A stretch of DNA of 57,781 bases from Planctomycetota bacterium (GTDB taxonomy: Bacteria; Planctomycetota; UBA1135; GCA-002686595). This document shows, piece after piece, positions 43,992 through 53,286 of this stretch. The stretch is taken from assembly GCA_029259605.1 (NCBI GenBank), contig JAJDEV010000110.1, positions 1 to 57,781 on the forward strand. The letters are read 5' to 3'. Within the stretch, counting starts at the first letter, position 1, and the number at the start of each line of letters is the position of its first letter. Both the position numbers and the translations under genes were made by a program. The notes beneath the pieces were generated by a model. That model saw only the letters and a list, made by a program, of their open reading frames with translations. It was not told where the DNA came from and did no database searches.

Positions 43992-45743
43992 TCAGAAGTT
44001 GCGTGAGCGGTGAAGGACGTCCTCGAGGGTCGCGACGGTCTCGTCACGATCCTTGTTGCTGAGGTCGAGAATCTCCTGCAGGGCGATGCCGATGTGGGGG
44101 ATGTACTTCTCGATGTACTCGCGCTTGTCGAACTCGCGCTTCAGTCGCTTGCCCTTGCGGATGTAGATGCCGAGCTTGCGCCCGCACTCCTGGATGCCGA
44201 GCTTGAGCTCCTTGAGGATCTCGGGGTAGTTCGCGATCGCTTCCTTGGACTCGGATGTGAACGGCACCCAGACGCTCGCGATGTGCACGAGGATCACCAT
44301 GGGCGCGATCGGCAGTGCGCCGCGGGCCTGACTCAAGCCGTAGCCGCGCCAGTTCGTTTGGATGACCGCCTTCGTCACCGCGCACGCCGACCCGAGGTGC
44401 AGGAGCGGAACACGGTTGGCGAAGCGCAGCAGGCGAACCGGCTCGTCGCCATCGGCGATGAGCTCCTCGTGCGCGGTCTTGGAGTCGGGCTTCTTCTTCT
44501 TCTTCTTGATGCGGCCTTCGTCCGTGACCTCGAGCCCGACGCCGCCCGGCTTGCCGTAGGCGATGCCGACCTCGACCTGGAACGGGTTGCCGCGGTAGAC
44601 GGAAGGCGGGCGCGTCGCGGCGACGTAGAAGTCGGCCTCGATCTCCTTCTTCAGTCCCTTGAGGATCAGGTCTTCGCCGATCGGCGCGATGCAGTTGGTC
44701 GGCGGCGAGCTGATCTTCGCGCTCTGGATCGACTTGTGCAGCGCGCTCGCCTCCTCGCGCGCGACGCGGCTCGGATAGGACTTCGTCGTCAGCCCGTTGC
44801 CCGCGCCCTTGATGATGTTCGACGCCGACTTGGCGCCGACGCGGCTGAACTCCTCCTGCAGGAAGCCGGAGAGCGAACGCGAGCCCGTCTCCTTGAGCAT
44901 CTGAATCAGCCGTCCGAGTTCGACGCCGTGCGGGTGCGGCTTGATCTCGACCGTCTCCGGCGGGAGCTCCTTCGTGTTGCGCTCGTAGACGACGGTCTCG
45001 CCGTTCGGGTCCGTGAACGTGATCGTGAGGTGCGGATTCGAGATGGCCGTCTGCTTGATGTACATGTCGACCGAGCGTTGGCCCTTTTGGTACTTGGCCT
45101 CCATCTCGATCTCGACGCGCGTGCCGTGCTTCTTGTCCCACTCGATCTCGACGTCGGTGTGGATGTCCGGCTTGTTCCTGGCCGTGTCGATCGCGAGCTC
45201 GAACATGTGCGCCTTCTTGCGCGGGCCGGTGCGCGATTGGATCCGCACCGGCTTGCCGGTCGTCAGCTGGCCGTACATGCCGGCCGCGGAGATGCCGATG
45301 CCCTGCTGCCCGCGACTCTGGCTCAGCTTGTGGAACTTCGAGCCGTAGAGCAGCTTGCCGAAGATCTTGCCGATCTGGTCGCGGACCACGCCGGGCCCGT
45401 TGTCCTCGACCGCGATGCGATAGCGCTTCTCCTCGGTCTGCGTGATCTCGACCGTGATCTCGGGGAGGATGCCGGCCTCCTCGCACGCGTCGAGCGAGTT
45501 GTCGACCGCCTCCTTGATCGCCGTCAGCAGCGCCTTGAGCGGGGAGTCGAAGCCCAGCAGGTGGCGGTTCTTCGTGAAGAACTCGGACACCGAGATGTCG
45601 CGCTGACGCTCCGCCATCGATTGGGCGGTCGCGCGACGCTTGGTGCCGGTGGTCGTCTTCTCGGTCGTCTTCTTCTTCTTTTTGCCCACGGTCGCGGTCG
45701 GAGCCATGTCGTCGAACAGGGTGGGGCCAGCGTTGGGATCCAT
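43992..45743 (-). CDS. top6B: DNA topoisomerase VI subunit B
   Basis: An ATPase subunit of 583 residues of the GHKL fold. Motifs are [17 protein letters not shown] (about 75-91, Mg-ATP Glu and Asn), VEDNGPGV, and the glycine-rich lid [19 protein letters not shown]. The transducer contains [15 protein letters not shown] and [18 protein letters not shown], typical of Top6B. A Lys-rich tail ([10 protein letters not shown], about 20-30) and an internal [11 protein letters not shown] are additions. ATG 45743 was preferred over 45809, which adds an unconserved Pro-rich stretch. It forms an A2B2 enzyme with the next gene. Confidence 0.93.
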   Translation of the reverse strand: MDPNAGPTLFDDMAPTATVGKKKKKTTEKTTTGTKRRATAQSMAERQRDISVSEFFTKNRHLLGFDSPLKALLTAIKEAVDNSLDACEEAGILPEITVEITQTEEKRYRIAVEDNGPGVVRDQIGKIFGKLLYGSKFHKLSQSRGQQGIGISAAGMYGQLTTGKPVRIQSRTGPRKKAHMFELAIDTARNKPDIHTDVEIEWDKKHGTRVEIEMEAKYQKGQRSVDMYIKQTAISNPHLTITFTDPNGETVVYERNTKELPPETVEIKPHPHGVELGRLIQMLKETGSRSLSGFLQEEFSRVGAKSASNIIKGAGNGLTTKSYPSRVAREEASALHKSIQSAKISSPPTNCIAPIGEDLILKGLKKEIEADFYVAATRPPSVYRGNPFQVEVGIAYGKPGGVGLEVTDEGRIKKKKKKPDSKTAHEELIADGDEPVRLLRFANRVPLLHLGSACAVTKAVIQTNWRGYGLSQARGALPIAPMVILVHIASVWVPFTSESKEAIANYPEILKELKLGIQECGRKLGIYIRKGKRLKREFDKREYIEKYIPHIGIALQEILDLSNKDRDETVATLEDVLHRSRNF

Positions 45744-45882
45744 GCTTCGGAACAGCCGTCCTTCGGGGAGAGTCGGTGCGCTGGGTCGGTACTTCGGGAG
45801 AGTCCCCAATGGTTCGGAGTCGGGGACTCCGATGCAACGACTAGCAGCCCGCGATTCTCGCGATGTCGGTTCGCGCTCGGCG

Positions 45883-46671
45883 TCAACCGAGCGCGATCTC
45901 GCGCGGCGCGAGCGCTCGATCCGCGAGCCCGAGCGCCGCGGCGCGATCGCGGTACTCGAAGAGCGCGGGACCGAGCTCGCTTCCCGGTTCGTACAGGCAC
46001 TCGTCCGTGAGGTAGCGCGCGAGCATTTCGTCGTCGAGTCCGGTCGCTTCGGCTTCGGCGCGGGCGAGCTCGCCCCGGGCGCGCAGCCCGCGCTCGGCCG
46101 CGCGCACGAACGCGCGTACGTGGTCCTCGACGCCGGCGCCCTCGCGCACGATCCAGGGCGCGAAGACGAAGGGGAGTCCCGTGGCCCGCGCCCAGGCCTC
46201 GGACGGGTTCACCGGCGGAGCGGCGTGGGCTTCGGTCGATTCGCGCAGCGCGACGTCGCCGATTCGAAGCCAGGCGTCCGTTCCCGCGTCGCGCGGATCG
46301 TCGCCGGGCTCCACCTCGACGAAGCGCGGCGTCCCCCCGACGTGCGGCCAGATCACGCGGGTGAGCGCCGCCGCCGTCCGGCTCGCCGGATCCAGCGCGA
46401 TCGACTCGACTTCGCGCGCCGGCCTCCGGACGAAGACCTGGACGCTGGACACGAGGCCACGGCCCGCGACGGCGTACTGGGCGAGGTAGGCGTAACCCGG
46501 GCGGCGGAAGAGCTCGACCGAGCTGACGAGCGCCGCCGCGAGCGAACCGTCTCGCAGGCCGGCGACCAGCCGCGCCGGAACGTCGTAGACGAGCTCGATG
46601 TCCGGTTCGTCCTCGAGCCCGAGATCGAGCGGACGTCCGACGAGGTAGGGCACGGTGCCGACGCGCAGCAT
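45883..46671 (-). CDS. mqnA: Chorismate dehydratase (futalosine menaquinone pathway)
   Basis: An enzyme of 262 residues with the periplasmic-binding-protein fold that removes water from chorismate, the first step of the futalosine route to menaquinone. The N-terminal signature [12 protein letters not shown] and the [16 protein letters not shown] segment are typical, as is the [14 protein letters not shown] motif. A TAACCT hexamer (complement of 46678-46683) lies 6 nt upstream of the ATG. mqnE and mqnC lie 10 kb away, so the pathway is split. Confidence 0.88.
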   Translation of the reverse strand: MLRVGTVPYLVGRPLDLGLEDEPDIELVYDVPARLVAGLRDGSLAAALVSSVELFRRPGYAYLAQYAVAGRGLVSSVQVFVRRPAREVESIALDPASRTAAALTRVIWPHVGGTPRFVEVEPGDDPRDAGTDAWLRIGDVALRESTEAHAAPPVNPSEAWARATGLPFVFAPWIVREGAGVEDHVRAFVRAAERGLRARGELARAEAEATGLDDEMLARYLTDECLYEPGSELGPALFEYRDRAAALGLADRALAPREIALG

Positions 46672-46722
46672 GCGCAGAGGTTAGCGAGGAATCCGCGCGC
46701 GGCCACGCTCGAACGTCGAAGC

Positions 46723-46728
46723 TATGAT
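46723..46728 (+). promoter_or_regulatory. Candidate -10 element, leaderless start
   Basis: TATGAT preceded by GC lies 6 nt before the GTG at 46735, back to back with the similar element of mqnA. Confidence 0.45.
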
Positions 46729-46734
46729 GCGCGC

Positions 46735-47646
46735 GTGCAGCCCGCGACCTTCGACCACCCGCGCTTCGACGCGTACGAGCTCCTGGACTCCGGCGGCGGC
46801 GAGAAGCTCGAGCGCTTCGGCGACGTCGTTCTCGTCCGCCCCGACCCCCAGGCGATCTGGCGCAAGCGCGCGCCGAAGGACTGGAAGCGTGCGGACCTCA
46901 CGTTCGTGCGCGAGTCGGATCGCGGTGGCCACTGGGTCGGCCGCGACCGCGCGAAGGCGGGGGAGCGGTCGTGGGAGGTCGCGTACGGCGACGCGCGCTT
47001 CTCGATCCGACCGACGCGCTTCAAGCACGTCGGCGTCTTCCCCGAGCAGGCGAGCAACTGGGAGTGGGTCCGCGAGCGCGCGGAGCGCCTAACGACCGAC
47101 GGAAGGCCGCGGCTCCTGAACCTGTTCGGCTATACCGGCGTGGCGAGCGTCCTGGCCACGCACGCCGGCTTCGAGGTCACGCACGTCGACGCGTCGAAGA
47201 CGTCGCTCCAATGGTTGCGCGACAACATCGAGGCATCAGGCCTCGACCGCAGCGCGATCCGCGTCGTGCTGGACGACGCGCTCGCGTTCGTGCGCCGTGA
47301 GGTTCGCCGCGGGTCGAAGTACCACGGGATCCTGCTCGACCCGCCGCACTACGGGCGCGGACCGAAGGGCGAGAAGTGGGAGTTCGAGGCGAGCATCGCG
47401 CCGCTGCTCGACGCGTGCGCGCGCCTGTTGCAGCGCGACGCGTTCTGTGTCCTCTCGACCTACGCGATCGGGACCTCGCCGCTCGCGATCGCGAACCTGC
47501 TCGGCGAGTGGGGCGCCCCGGACGAACGCGTCATCGAGGCCGGCGAGCTCGCGCTTCCGGAGTCGAGCGACGGTGCTGCGCGCCTCCTGCCCTGCGGCTT
47601 CTGCGCGCGTTGGTCGCGCGGCGCGGCTAGCCCAGATCATTCATGA
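46735..47646 (+). CDS. RlmI-like class I rRNA/SAM methyltransferase (no PUA domain)
   Basis: A protein of 303 residues. The SAM motif LNLFGYTGVASVLATHAGF (about 126-144), the acidic THVDASK, and the catalytic DPPHYGRGPKGEKWEF are those of the RlmI/YccW family that methylates rRNA cytosines at C5, or related enzymes. The N-terminal PUA domain of RlmI is missing. The start is GTG, immediately downstream of a -10-like element. The final residues ASPDHS and the TGA stop come from the left end of repeat C2. Confidence 0.8.
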   Translation: MQPATFDHPRFDAYELLDSGGGEKLERFGDVVLVRPDPQAIWRKRAPKDWKRADLTFVRESDRGGHWVGRDRAKAGERSWEVAYGDARFSIRPTRFKHVGVFPEQASNWEWVRERAERLTTDGRPRLLNLFGYTGVASVLATHAGFEVTHVDASKTSLQWLRDNIEASGLDRSAIRVVLDDALAFVRREVRRGSKYHGILLDPPHYGRGPKGEKWEFEASIAPLLDACARLLQRDAFCVLSTYAIGTSPLAIANLLGEWGAPDERVIEAGELALPESSDGAARLLPCGFCARWSRGAASPDHS

Positions 47647-47828
47647 GGATGTGCGGCAGTAGCTGCAACTCGGTTCCTGCCGGTGCTTTGCGGGCGTTGG
47701 CCCCGGAGGCGACCTTGTCAGGTCGTCGAGGACGCCGCCGTTTGCAAAGTGCCGGCAGGGGCCGAGAGACCGGCGTAGCCGGTCGATTGCAGCTTTTGGC
47801 GTGCATGCTCATGAATGATCCGGGCTAG
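47627..47828. repeat. MITE-like repeat, family C, copy 2 (full length)
   Basis: It begins CTAGCCCAGATCATTCATGA and ends CATGAATGATCCGGGCTAG. The tips are shared with family A, while the interior matches 1-190 in reverse orientation. It lies between two convergent genes, and both stops lie inside it, so it may also act as a bidirectional terminator hairpin. Confidence 0.85.
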
Positions 47829-49351
47829 CGGCCCTTCTTGACGAACGCGAGGAAGCGCCACTCGAGGCTGTCGGTCGAGCCGTCGGCGGCGCTCATCGGG
47901 ACGCCGTAGAGATCTTCGACCAGCTCGTGCAGCGGCGTCCCCGCGGGGCGCACGGCGTGACGCGCGATGAGCTCCGCGAACTTCGCCTCGGAGTCGGCCT
48001 CGGAGCCCGCGCCGTGCGTGCGGAACCAGTGGACGAAGGCCGCGCGATAGGCGCGGAAGAAGTCCTCGTAGTCGTCCAGGAACTGGAGCGGGGGGAGCGC
48101 CTTGTCGACGGCACCCTGACCGAGGAACGGGGCGCTGACGTAGCCCGCCTCGTGCTCCTTGTAGGAATACAGCTCGAAGTGCGCGAGCTTGTCGGTGCGC
48201 AGCGGGTTCTCCTTGTCCTTCGAGGCGAGCTTCGCGCCGAGCTTCTGTCCCTCCTGGAGCGGGTCGAGGAAGAACCCCACGCCGACGTTCGAGCGATAGC
48301 GGGAGATCTCGACCGCGCTACCGCTGATGATGCCGGCGCCGGCGCTGCGCTTCGGGAGCGTTCCGCCCGACGGGTTGCCGCCGGGAACGAAGCGTTCGTA
48401 CGCCGCGGTGCTCGACCCGGACGTCTTGTACTCGAGCTTCCACTCGCCGGCGCGCAGGTCGTTCTTGCCGACCGCGGCGATCACGAGGTTGGTGCCGAGC
48501 GACTCCTCGAAGAAGTGCGTGCCGTGGCGGAAGAACTCCTTGCGCAGCAGGAGCGCCGCGCCGCGGTCGGCGACGTACTGCGCGAGGCCGGTCTTGTCGC
48601 GATCGGTCATCGGGCCGCCGCCGAACGGGCGCGCGGCGTTGAACGGGAGCTCGGACTCGCGCAGGGCGACGAGCTGGATCCACGAGACCCACGCGAGTGT
48701 GTGCTTCAGGACGCCCTGGTCCCAGAGCGCCTTGCGCAGCGACGGCTCCACCAGGCCCGCGACCGCTGCGAACTGCAGGAACTGCTCGCGCGTCGGCGCG
48801 AGCACGATCACGTTCAGATCGCCGACGGCGTCGATCGTTTCCTGCGGCGGTCGGGTGTACGCGCGCAGTCGCTCCTGCGCCGCGCGCACCTTGTCGTTCG
48901 CGTTGAGCTGTTCGTAGAGCGGAGCGGAGCCGCCCGCGCAGCGCCGCAGCCTTCCGGCCGACCAAGACTTGACCCACTTTTGCAGGGTCGCCCAGTCGCT
49001 CGTCAGCTCCTCCGATTCGGGTTCCTTGCTGCGCCACAGGAACCACGCGCGTTGCAAGTCGACGAGCGTGAGCGCGCACTCCCTGAGCTCGTCCGCCGTG
49101 CTGCCGTCGGCCACCGACTCGGCCGGAAAGCGCAGGTCGAACGAGCCGAGCTCGACGCGGACGAACGCGTCGGAGTCGAGCACGCCGGCGAAGCCGCCGT
49201 CGGACACCGCGAGCTCGTGCTCGGCGACGAACTCCTTCGCGAGCGCTTCGAAATCGAACGTGACGTCGTCCTGCGCGGCGCTGGCGATGGCCCCGAGGGC
49301 GACGGCAAACACGGATGCAAGAACGGTCGACGGTCCGTGCTTTCTCGTCAT
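47825..49351 (-). CDS. Exported protein of unknown family (paralogue 2)
   Basis: A protein of 508 residues with a signal peptide (about 1-26, ending ASAAQD). It is the paralogue of the gene at 32263-33723, sharing the FVPGGNPSGGTLP, SAPFLGQGA, FFRAYRAAFVHWF and LYGVPMSA blocks. No known family or catalytic motif is recognised. The TAG stop is made by the CTAG end of repeat C2. ATG 49351 (MTRKHGPST) was chosen. A GTG five codons upstream is also in frame. Confidence 0.8.
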   Translation of the reverse strand: MTRKHGPSTVLASVFAVALGAIASAAQDDVTFDFEALAKEFVAEHELAVSDGGFAGVLDSDAFVRVELGSFDLRFPAESVADGSTADELRECALTLVDLQRAWFLWRSKEPESEELTSDWATLQKWVKSWSAGRLRRCAGGSAPLYEQLNANDKVRAAQERLRAYTRPPQETIDAVGDLNVIVLAPTREQFLQFAAVAGLVEPSLRKALWDQGVLKHTLAWVSWIQLVALRESELPFNAARPFGGGPMTDRDKTGLAQYVADRGAALLLRKEFFRHGTHFFEESLGTNLVIAAVGKNDLRAGEWKLEYKTSGSSTAAYERFVPGGNPSGGTLPKRSAGAGIISGSAVEISRYRSNVGVGFFLDPLQEGQKLGAKLASKDKENPLRTDKLAHFELYSYKEHEAGYVSAPFLGQGAVDKALPPLQFLDDYEDFFRAYRAAFVHWFRTHGAGSEADSEAKFAELIARHAVRPAGTPLHELVEDLYGVPMSAADGSTDSLEWRFLAFVKKGR

Positions 49352-49621
49352 GGAAAAGATCCCCACTCGATACCCCTCGTTGTGCGACGCTGCGATTCGA
49401 TGCCAACGGCCCCCGCGCCCTCCCTCGAGCGCGCCCTGCCGGAGGCGGGGCCCGAACCTGGTTTCACCATAGAGAGGCCGCGGTCGGCGGCAACCGGGCG
49501 CGGCGGTGTTTCACATCTCTTTTCCCGTCGGCCTTCGGACGCGGAGTCGGCCTGATCCTTCCCCGCGAGACGGGGAATCCGGCCTAATGGTTGCGGCGAG
49601 CGCGATCGCGTCGTCCAGCGG

Positions 49622-50320
49622 ATGCTGAAGGTCCTCCACGTCGACAACCACCTGCTCTTCGTCGCGAAGCCGGCCGGCTGTCCGGTGGTTCCCGACGACT
49701 CCCGTGACCCGAGCTTGCTCGAGATCGCGAAGGCGTGGATCGGAGCGGAGTTCCACAAGCCGGGCAACGTGTTCCTCGGCGTCGTGCACCGACTCGACCG
49801 ACCGGTCTCCGGCGTCGTCGTGTTCGCGCGCACGTCGAAGGCAGCCGCACGCCTGACCGCGGCCTTTCGCGAGCGGCGCGTGGAAAAGCGCTATCTGGCC
49901 GTCTCGGCGCGCGTCCCGGTTGCTCGTGACGCGCGCGAGCCGCACGTCGTCGAGCAGTGGCTGCGGAAGGACCGAGCGCGGAACACGGTGACCGCACACG
50001 AAACCGAGGTGCCGAACGCGAAGCTGGCGCGCACGCGTTGGCGCGTGCTGGAGACCGTTGGCGGGCGCACGCTGCTCGAGCTCGAGCCCGAGACCGGACG
50101 CTCGCACCAGCTGCGCGTGGCGATGGCGACGCTCGGTGCTCCGTTGCTCGGGGACCTGCGCTACGGCGCGAACGAAGCGCTCCCCGACCGCAGCGTCGCG
50201 CTGCACGCGCACGCGCTCGTCGTTCCGCACCCGACGCGTGGCGAGGACGTGCGCTGTGTGGAGCCGCCTCCGTCGTTGGACGTCTGGCGCTTTCCGAGCC
50301 TCGAACGCGCGCGCGGCTGA
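49622..50320 (+). CDS. RluA-family pseudouridine synthase
   Basis: An enzyme of 232 residues converting uridine to pseudouridine in RNA. The catalytic Asp is Asp59 in VVHRLDRPVSG. KRYLAVSAR and the C-terminal LELEPETGRSHQLRVAMA are the other conserved segments. No S4 domain is present. The exact rRNA or tRNA target is not predictable. The ATG at 49622 follows a weak Shine-Dalgarno. It is followed by a hairpin terminator. Confidence 0.9.
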   Translation: MLKVLHVDNHLLFVAKPAGCPVVPDDSRDPSLLEIAKAWIGAEFHKPGNVFLGVVHRLDRPVSGVVVFARTSKAAARLTAAFRERRVEKRYLAVSARVPVARDAREPHVVEQWLRKDRARNTVTAHETEVPNAKLARTRWRVLETVGGRTLLELEPETGRSHQLRVAMATLGAPLLGDLRYGANEALPDRSVALHAHALVVPHPTRGEDVRCVEPPPSLDVWRFPSLERARG

Positions 50321-50335
50321 CGCGCGCGACGAAAG

Positions 50336-50383
50336 AGCCCGGTCGCCCGCTCCCGGTCGGAAACCGGGGCGAACGACCGGGCT
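50336..50383. terminator. Probable bidirectional terminator hairpin
   Basis: AGCCCGGTCG (50336-50345) pairs with CGACCGGGCT (50374-50383), with an inner CCGGT/ACCGG hairpin. It lies between convergent gene ends at 50320 and 50407. No U-tract follows. Confidence 0.6.
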
Positions 50384-50406
50384 GGATGGCGCGGCGCGTC
50401 GCGAGG

Positions 50407-51162
50407 TCAGTCGGAGCTCGGCGACGACGGGGGATCGTTCTTCAGGACGACGACGCTCTCGGTGATCGCCCCTGTTTCCGGATCGACCTCGAACGTGCGG
50501 ACGGTCTGCGTGGTGCTCCCCGCCGCGGTGCGCCGTCCGTACTCCTCGAACGCTCGCGCGTCGCGCCCGGTCGCCTCGCCGGCGGGCAGCGCTTCGAACG
50601 CCTCGGGTGCAGAGGCACGGATCGACGCCGCGCCCGGTTCCGCTTCGCGCGCCAGGTAGAGCGGCGACGCGATGATCTCCATCGAGTACGAGCTCGAGCC
50701 GACGAACGGTTCGACGACCAAGTGGAACTCGAGGCCGCCGGACGTGACGTCGACGCCGCCTTGCTCGGGATCGTTCGACGTTTGGAAGCAGTCCACGGTG
50801 ACGTCGAGCTGCGGATCGTAGATGCACACGTCGAAATCCGCGCTCGCGTGCGTCACCCACAACCGGAAGTCGACGTGCACGGGACCGGCCGAAGTGAACG
50901 CGAAGCCGTCGAACGGATCGGAGAAGTCGTCGGTGGAGTACCCGTCGATGAAGAAGTGGTCGCCGGGAACGAGCGTCCCGAAGTCGTTCGCGTCGAGCAC
51001 CGCGTCGTTGGGTTCACGCTCGACGTAGACGGGAATCGAGTGCGACGTGTGCACGCGGCGCTGGTGGTGGCAACCGGTGCCGATCGCGAGCGACGCGAGG
51101 AGCGCGAGCGCCGGAGCCAGGGCGGTGATGGGCGAGTTCGGGACGGGGCGTGTCAGCTTCAT
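50407..51162 (-). CDS. Putative lipoprotein of unknown function
   Basis: A protein of 251 residues with a lipoprotein signal peptide. After a hydrophobic segment (ALAPALALLASLAIGTG) comes Cys31, the likely lipidation site. The mature part starts REPNDAVLDANDFGTLVPGD, which resembles the N-terminal strand of bacterial pre-peptidase C-terminal-type (PPC) beta domains (GDHFFIDGYSTDDF, ADFDVCIYDPQLDV). It probably sits on the periplasmic side of a membrane. The C-terminal 70 residues are low-complexity Ala/Pro/Ser-rich. Confidence 0.7.
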   Translation of the reverse strand: MKLTRPVPNSPITALAPALALLASLAIGTGCHHQRRVHTSHSIPVYVEREPNDAVLDANDFGTLVPGDHFFIDGYSTDDFSDPFDGFAFTSAGPVHVDFRLWVTHASADFDVCIYDPQLDVTVDCFQTSNDPEQGGVDVTSGGLEFHLVVEPFVGSSSYSMEIIASPLYLAREAEPGAASIRASAPEAFEALPAGEATGRDARAFEEYGRRTAAGSTTQTVRTFEVDPETGAITESVVVLKNDPPSSPSSD

Positions 51163-51521
51163 GGCGTGGTACCTGGTTCGTATCCGGTGGGGGACGCGTG
51201 TCCCCGCTCGGAGTCAGCGCGGCCGTTCGCGGGACGCTCCGGCGCGTTGCCGGTGGCCCCCGTGCGCGGTGCGCGCTCCGCGGGAGGACCCCAGCGCAAG
51301 GGCCGTGCCGCGACGACCCGTCCGCGCGGTCGGGCGCGGGACGTCAGGCCCGCAACGGCGCGCAAATCTCTTCGGACTTGCAATCCCGAAGAGCGGCGCT
51401 GCCAACGGCTTGGGGACCTGTGAGCGCGCGCCCTCGCGACGCGCTTCCGCCGCGCCGCAGGCCATGTTGCGGTGCGTTTTGATCCCCCCTCCCGTGCCAC
51501 TCGCTTCCTGGAGGCGACGCG
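51163..51521. other. Intergenic region between divergent genes
   Basis: These 359 bp hold no gene and no member of the repeat families. The only supported signal is a CTGGAGGCGAC Shine-Dalgarno just before the TTG of the ParA-like gene. Confidence 0.5.
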
Positions 51522-52364
51522 TTGCACACTCTGGCTTTCGTCAATCAAAAGGGCGGCTGCGGCAAGACCACCACCGCCGTCCACTTGGGTGGTGCGCTCG
51601 CGCAGCGCGGAGCGAAGGTTCTCGTCGTCGACCTCGACCCCCAGGCGCACGCGACGATGGCGCTCTCGTGCGCGATCGGAGGCGAGCCGACGCTCGCCGA
51701 CGTGCTGCTGCACGGGCGGCCGGTGCGCACGTCGCTGCGTTCCGCCCCCGGTGGGGTCGCGCTGCTGCCGTCGGCTCCCGAGCTCGCCGAGTTCGAGGAG
51801 ATCGCCGACCGCGTGCTGCACGCCGAACGCTTCCTCGCCCGCACGCTCGCCGAGCTGACCGAGTTCGAGTTCGTGCTCATCGACTGTCCGCCGCGGGTCG
51901 ACGGCGTGCTGACGGCGAATGCGTTGCGCGCCGCCGACACTGCGGTGCTCGTCGTCGAGACGGGCGCGTTCGCGCTGCAGGGCGCGGTGAACGCGATGCA
52001 GATCCTCGACGAGGTCGCGAGCGACGTCGACACGGAGTTCGATCTGCGCGTCGTGGGAACGCTCTACGACCGGCGCGTGCGACTCGCGCGCGAGCTGCTC
52101 GTGGGAACGCAGGCGCGCTTCGGTCCGATCCTGTTCGATACCGTCATCCACGAGAGCGTGCGCTTGCGCGAGGCAGCGGCGTACGGCGTTCCGGTCCAGG
52201 TGCTGGACCCCGAGTGCCGCGCCGTGCGCGACTTCGATGCATTGGCGCGCGAGGTTCAGGACCTTCCGAGGCGTTCGATCGACCCGTCGCGTCGCGCGCG
52301 TCGCGAGGAGGCCCGGACCGCGCGCAAGGAATACCGAGGAGTCACCGAGACATGGATGGGCTAG
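51522..52364 (+). CDS. ParA/MinD-family ATPase
   Basis: An ATPase of 280 residues with the deviant Walker A NQKGGCGKTTT (about 8-18), VVDLDPQAH (Walker A') and VLIDCPPR (Walker B). These are typical of ParA-like partition or positioning ATPases. No adjacent parB is present; instead the next gene overlaps by 13 bp and encodes an HhH-type protein. It is therefore likely an orphan ParA used to position a cellular structure, or a partner of the next two proteins. The start is TTG with a strong GGAGG Shine-Dalgarno. Confidence 0.85.
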   Translation: MHTLAFVNQKGGCGKTTTAVHLGGALAQRGAKVLVVDLDPQAHATMALSCAIGGEPTLADVLLHGRPVRTSLRSAPGGVALLPSAPELAEFEEIADRVLHAERFLARTLAELTEFEFVLIDCPPRVDGVLTANALRAADTAVLVVETGAFALQGAVNAMQILDEVASDVDTEFDLRVVGTLYDRRVRLARELLVGTQARFGPILFDTVIHESVRLREAAAYGVPVQVLDPECRAVRDFDALAREVQDLPRRSIDPSRRARREEARTARKEYRGVTETWMG

Positions 52365-53239
52365 CCCTGCTCTGCAATCTCTTCGCCGACGGACCGGCGT
52401 CGCTGCGCAGTTTGCGGTCGATCGGGATTCGCTCCCTCAACGACGTTCTCGTCGTTCCCGAGGCTTCGCTGGCCTCGACCCTCAAGACGTCGCGCGCGCA
52501 TGTTCGGCGCTTCCAGTGCGAGGCGCGGGGGCTCCAGGGGCGTCTCGCGGAGATGCCGCTCGAGCCCGAGCTGCGCCCGACGCCGGGCGCCGACCCCGCG
52601 GCGAAAGGGGTCCTTGCGCCGATCCATCCGCTGACGTTCACGGGGCGCCGGACGCCGCAGGCGTACGAGCTGCAACCGCTCGACGCGGAGCGCGACGAGC
52701 CGCTGTCGGAGGCTCCGCAGCCGGTGGCCGAACGTGCGCCTGATGTCGAAGCGAGCGCCGAGGAAGCGCCGCCCGCGCCGGCGTCGCCCGAGCGCGTGCT
52801 GCAGCGCGGCGAGCTGCCCGGGCTCGACTCGCAGACCTGCGAGGCGCTCGTTCGCGAGGGGGTTCGGACGTACCGGGCGCTGATCGAACTCGCGAGCCTC
52901 GGCCTCGCGCGCCGCGTCGGGATTCCGTTCACACGCCTGCTCGACCTGCGCTACGCGGCCGAAGGGTTCCTCGCTCGACCCGACGTCCCCGGCTCGGCGA
53001 CGGACACCGATCTCGAGCCCGTCCGAGACATCGCGACCCCCTCGCCCGCGCCCGCTCCGACGACCGGGAAGGAGCCGATCGTCGTCGTCGTGCCGCAGGC
53101 GCGGCGCGCGCGCGCTCCCGACACCGAGGAAGCGACTCCGTTCCGCTTCGAAGTGCGCACACCCGACGCGCCGATCGAACACTCGCTCGAGCGCGACGAC
53201 GCGTGCGAGGACCCGGGCGTGTCCGGCCCGTTCGTATGA
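52352..53239 (+). CDS. Helix-hairpin-helix-like protein paired with ParA
   Basis: A protein of 295 residues. Two regions have helix-hairpin-helix-like or DUF4332-like character: LRSIGIRSLNDVLVVPEASL (about 21-40) and LPGLDSQTCEALVREGVRTY (about 153-172), each followed by a further helix. Between and after them are Pro/Glu/Ala-rich linkers (about 75-145 and 210-295). Such domains can bind DNA or other proteins. It is translationally coupled to the ParA gene (overlap) and so is probably its partner in place of ParB. No known family is assigned. Confidence 0.6.
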   Translation: MDGLALLCNLFADGPASLRSLRSIGIRSLNDVLVVPEASLASTLKTSRAHVRRFQCEARGLQGRLAEMPLEPELRPTPGADPAAKGVLAPIHPLTFTGRRTPQAYELQPLDAERDEPLSEAPQPVAERAPDVEASAEEAPPAPASPERVLQRGELPGLDSQTCEALVREGVRTYRALIELASLGLARRVGIPFTRLLDLRYAAEGFLARPDVPGSATDTDLEPVRDIATPSPAPAPTTGKEPIVVVVPQARRARAPDTEEATPFRFEVRTPDAPIEHSLERDDACEDPGVSGPFV

Positions 53240-53286
53240 CCCGTTCCCTCCGAACGATCTCCATCCTCACGAGAGGTCCAACGACC

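Noticed and set aside
51522-53239. A chromosome partition locus (parAB) and origin
   Set aside because: No ParB, no parS-like 16-mers and no DnaA boxes were seen. The second protein is not ParB-like.
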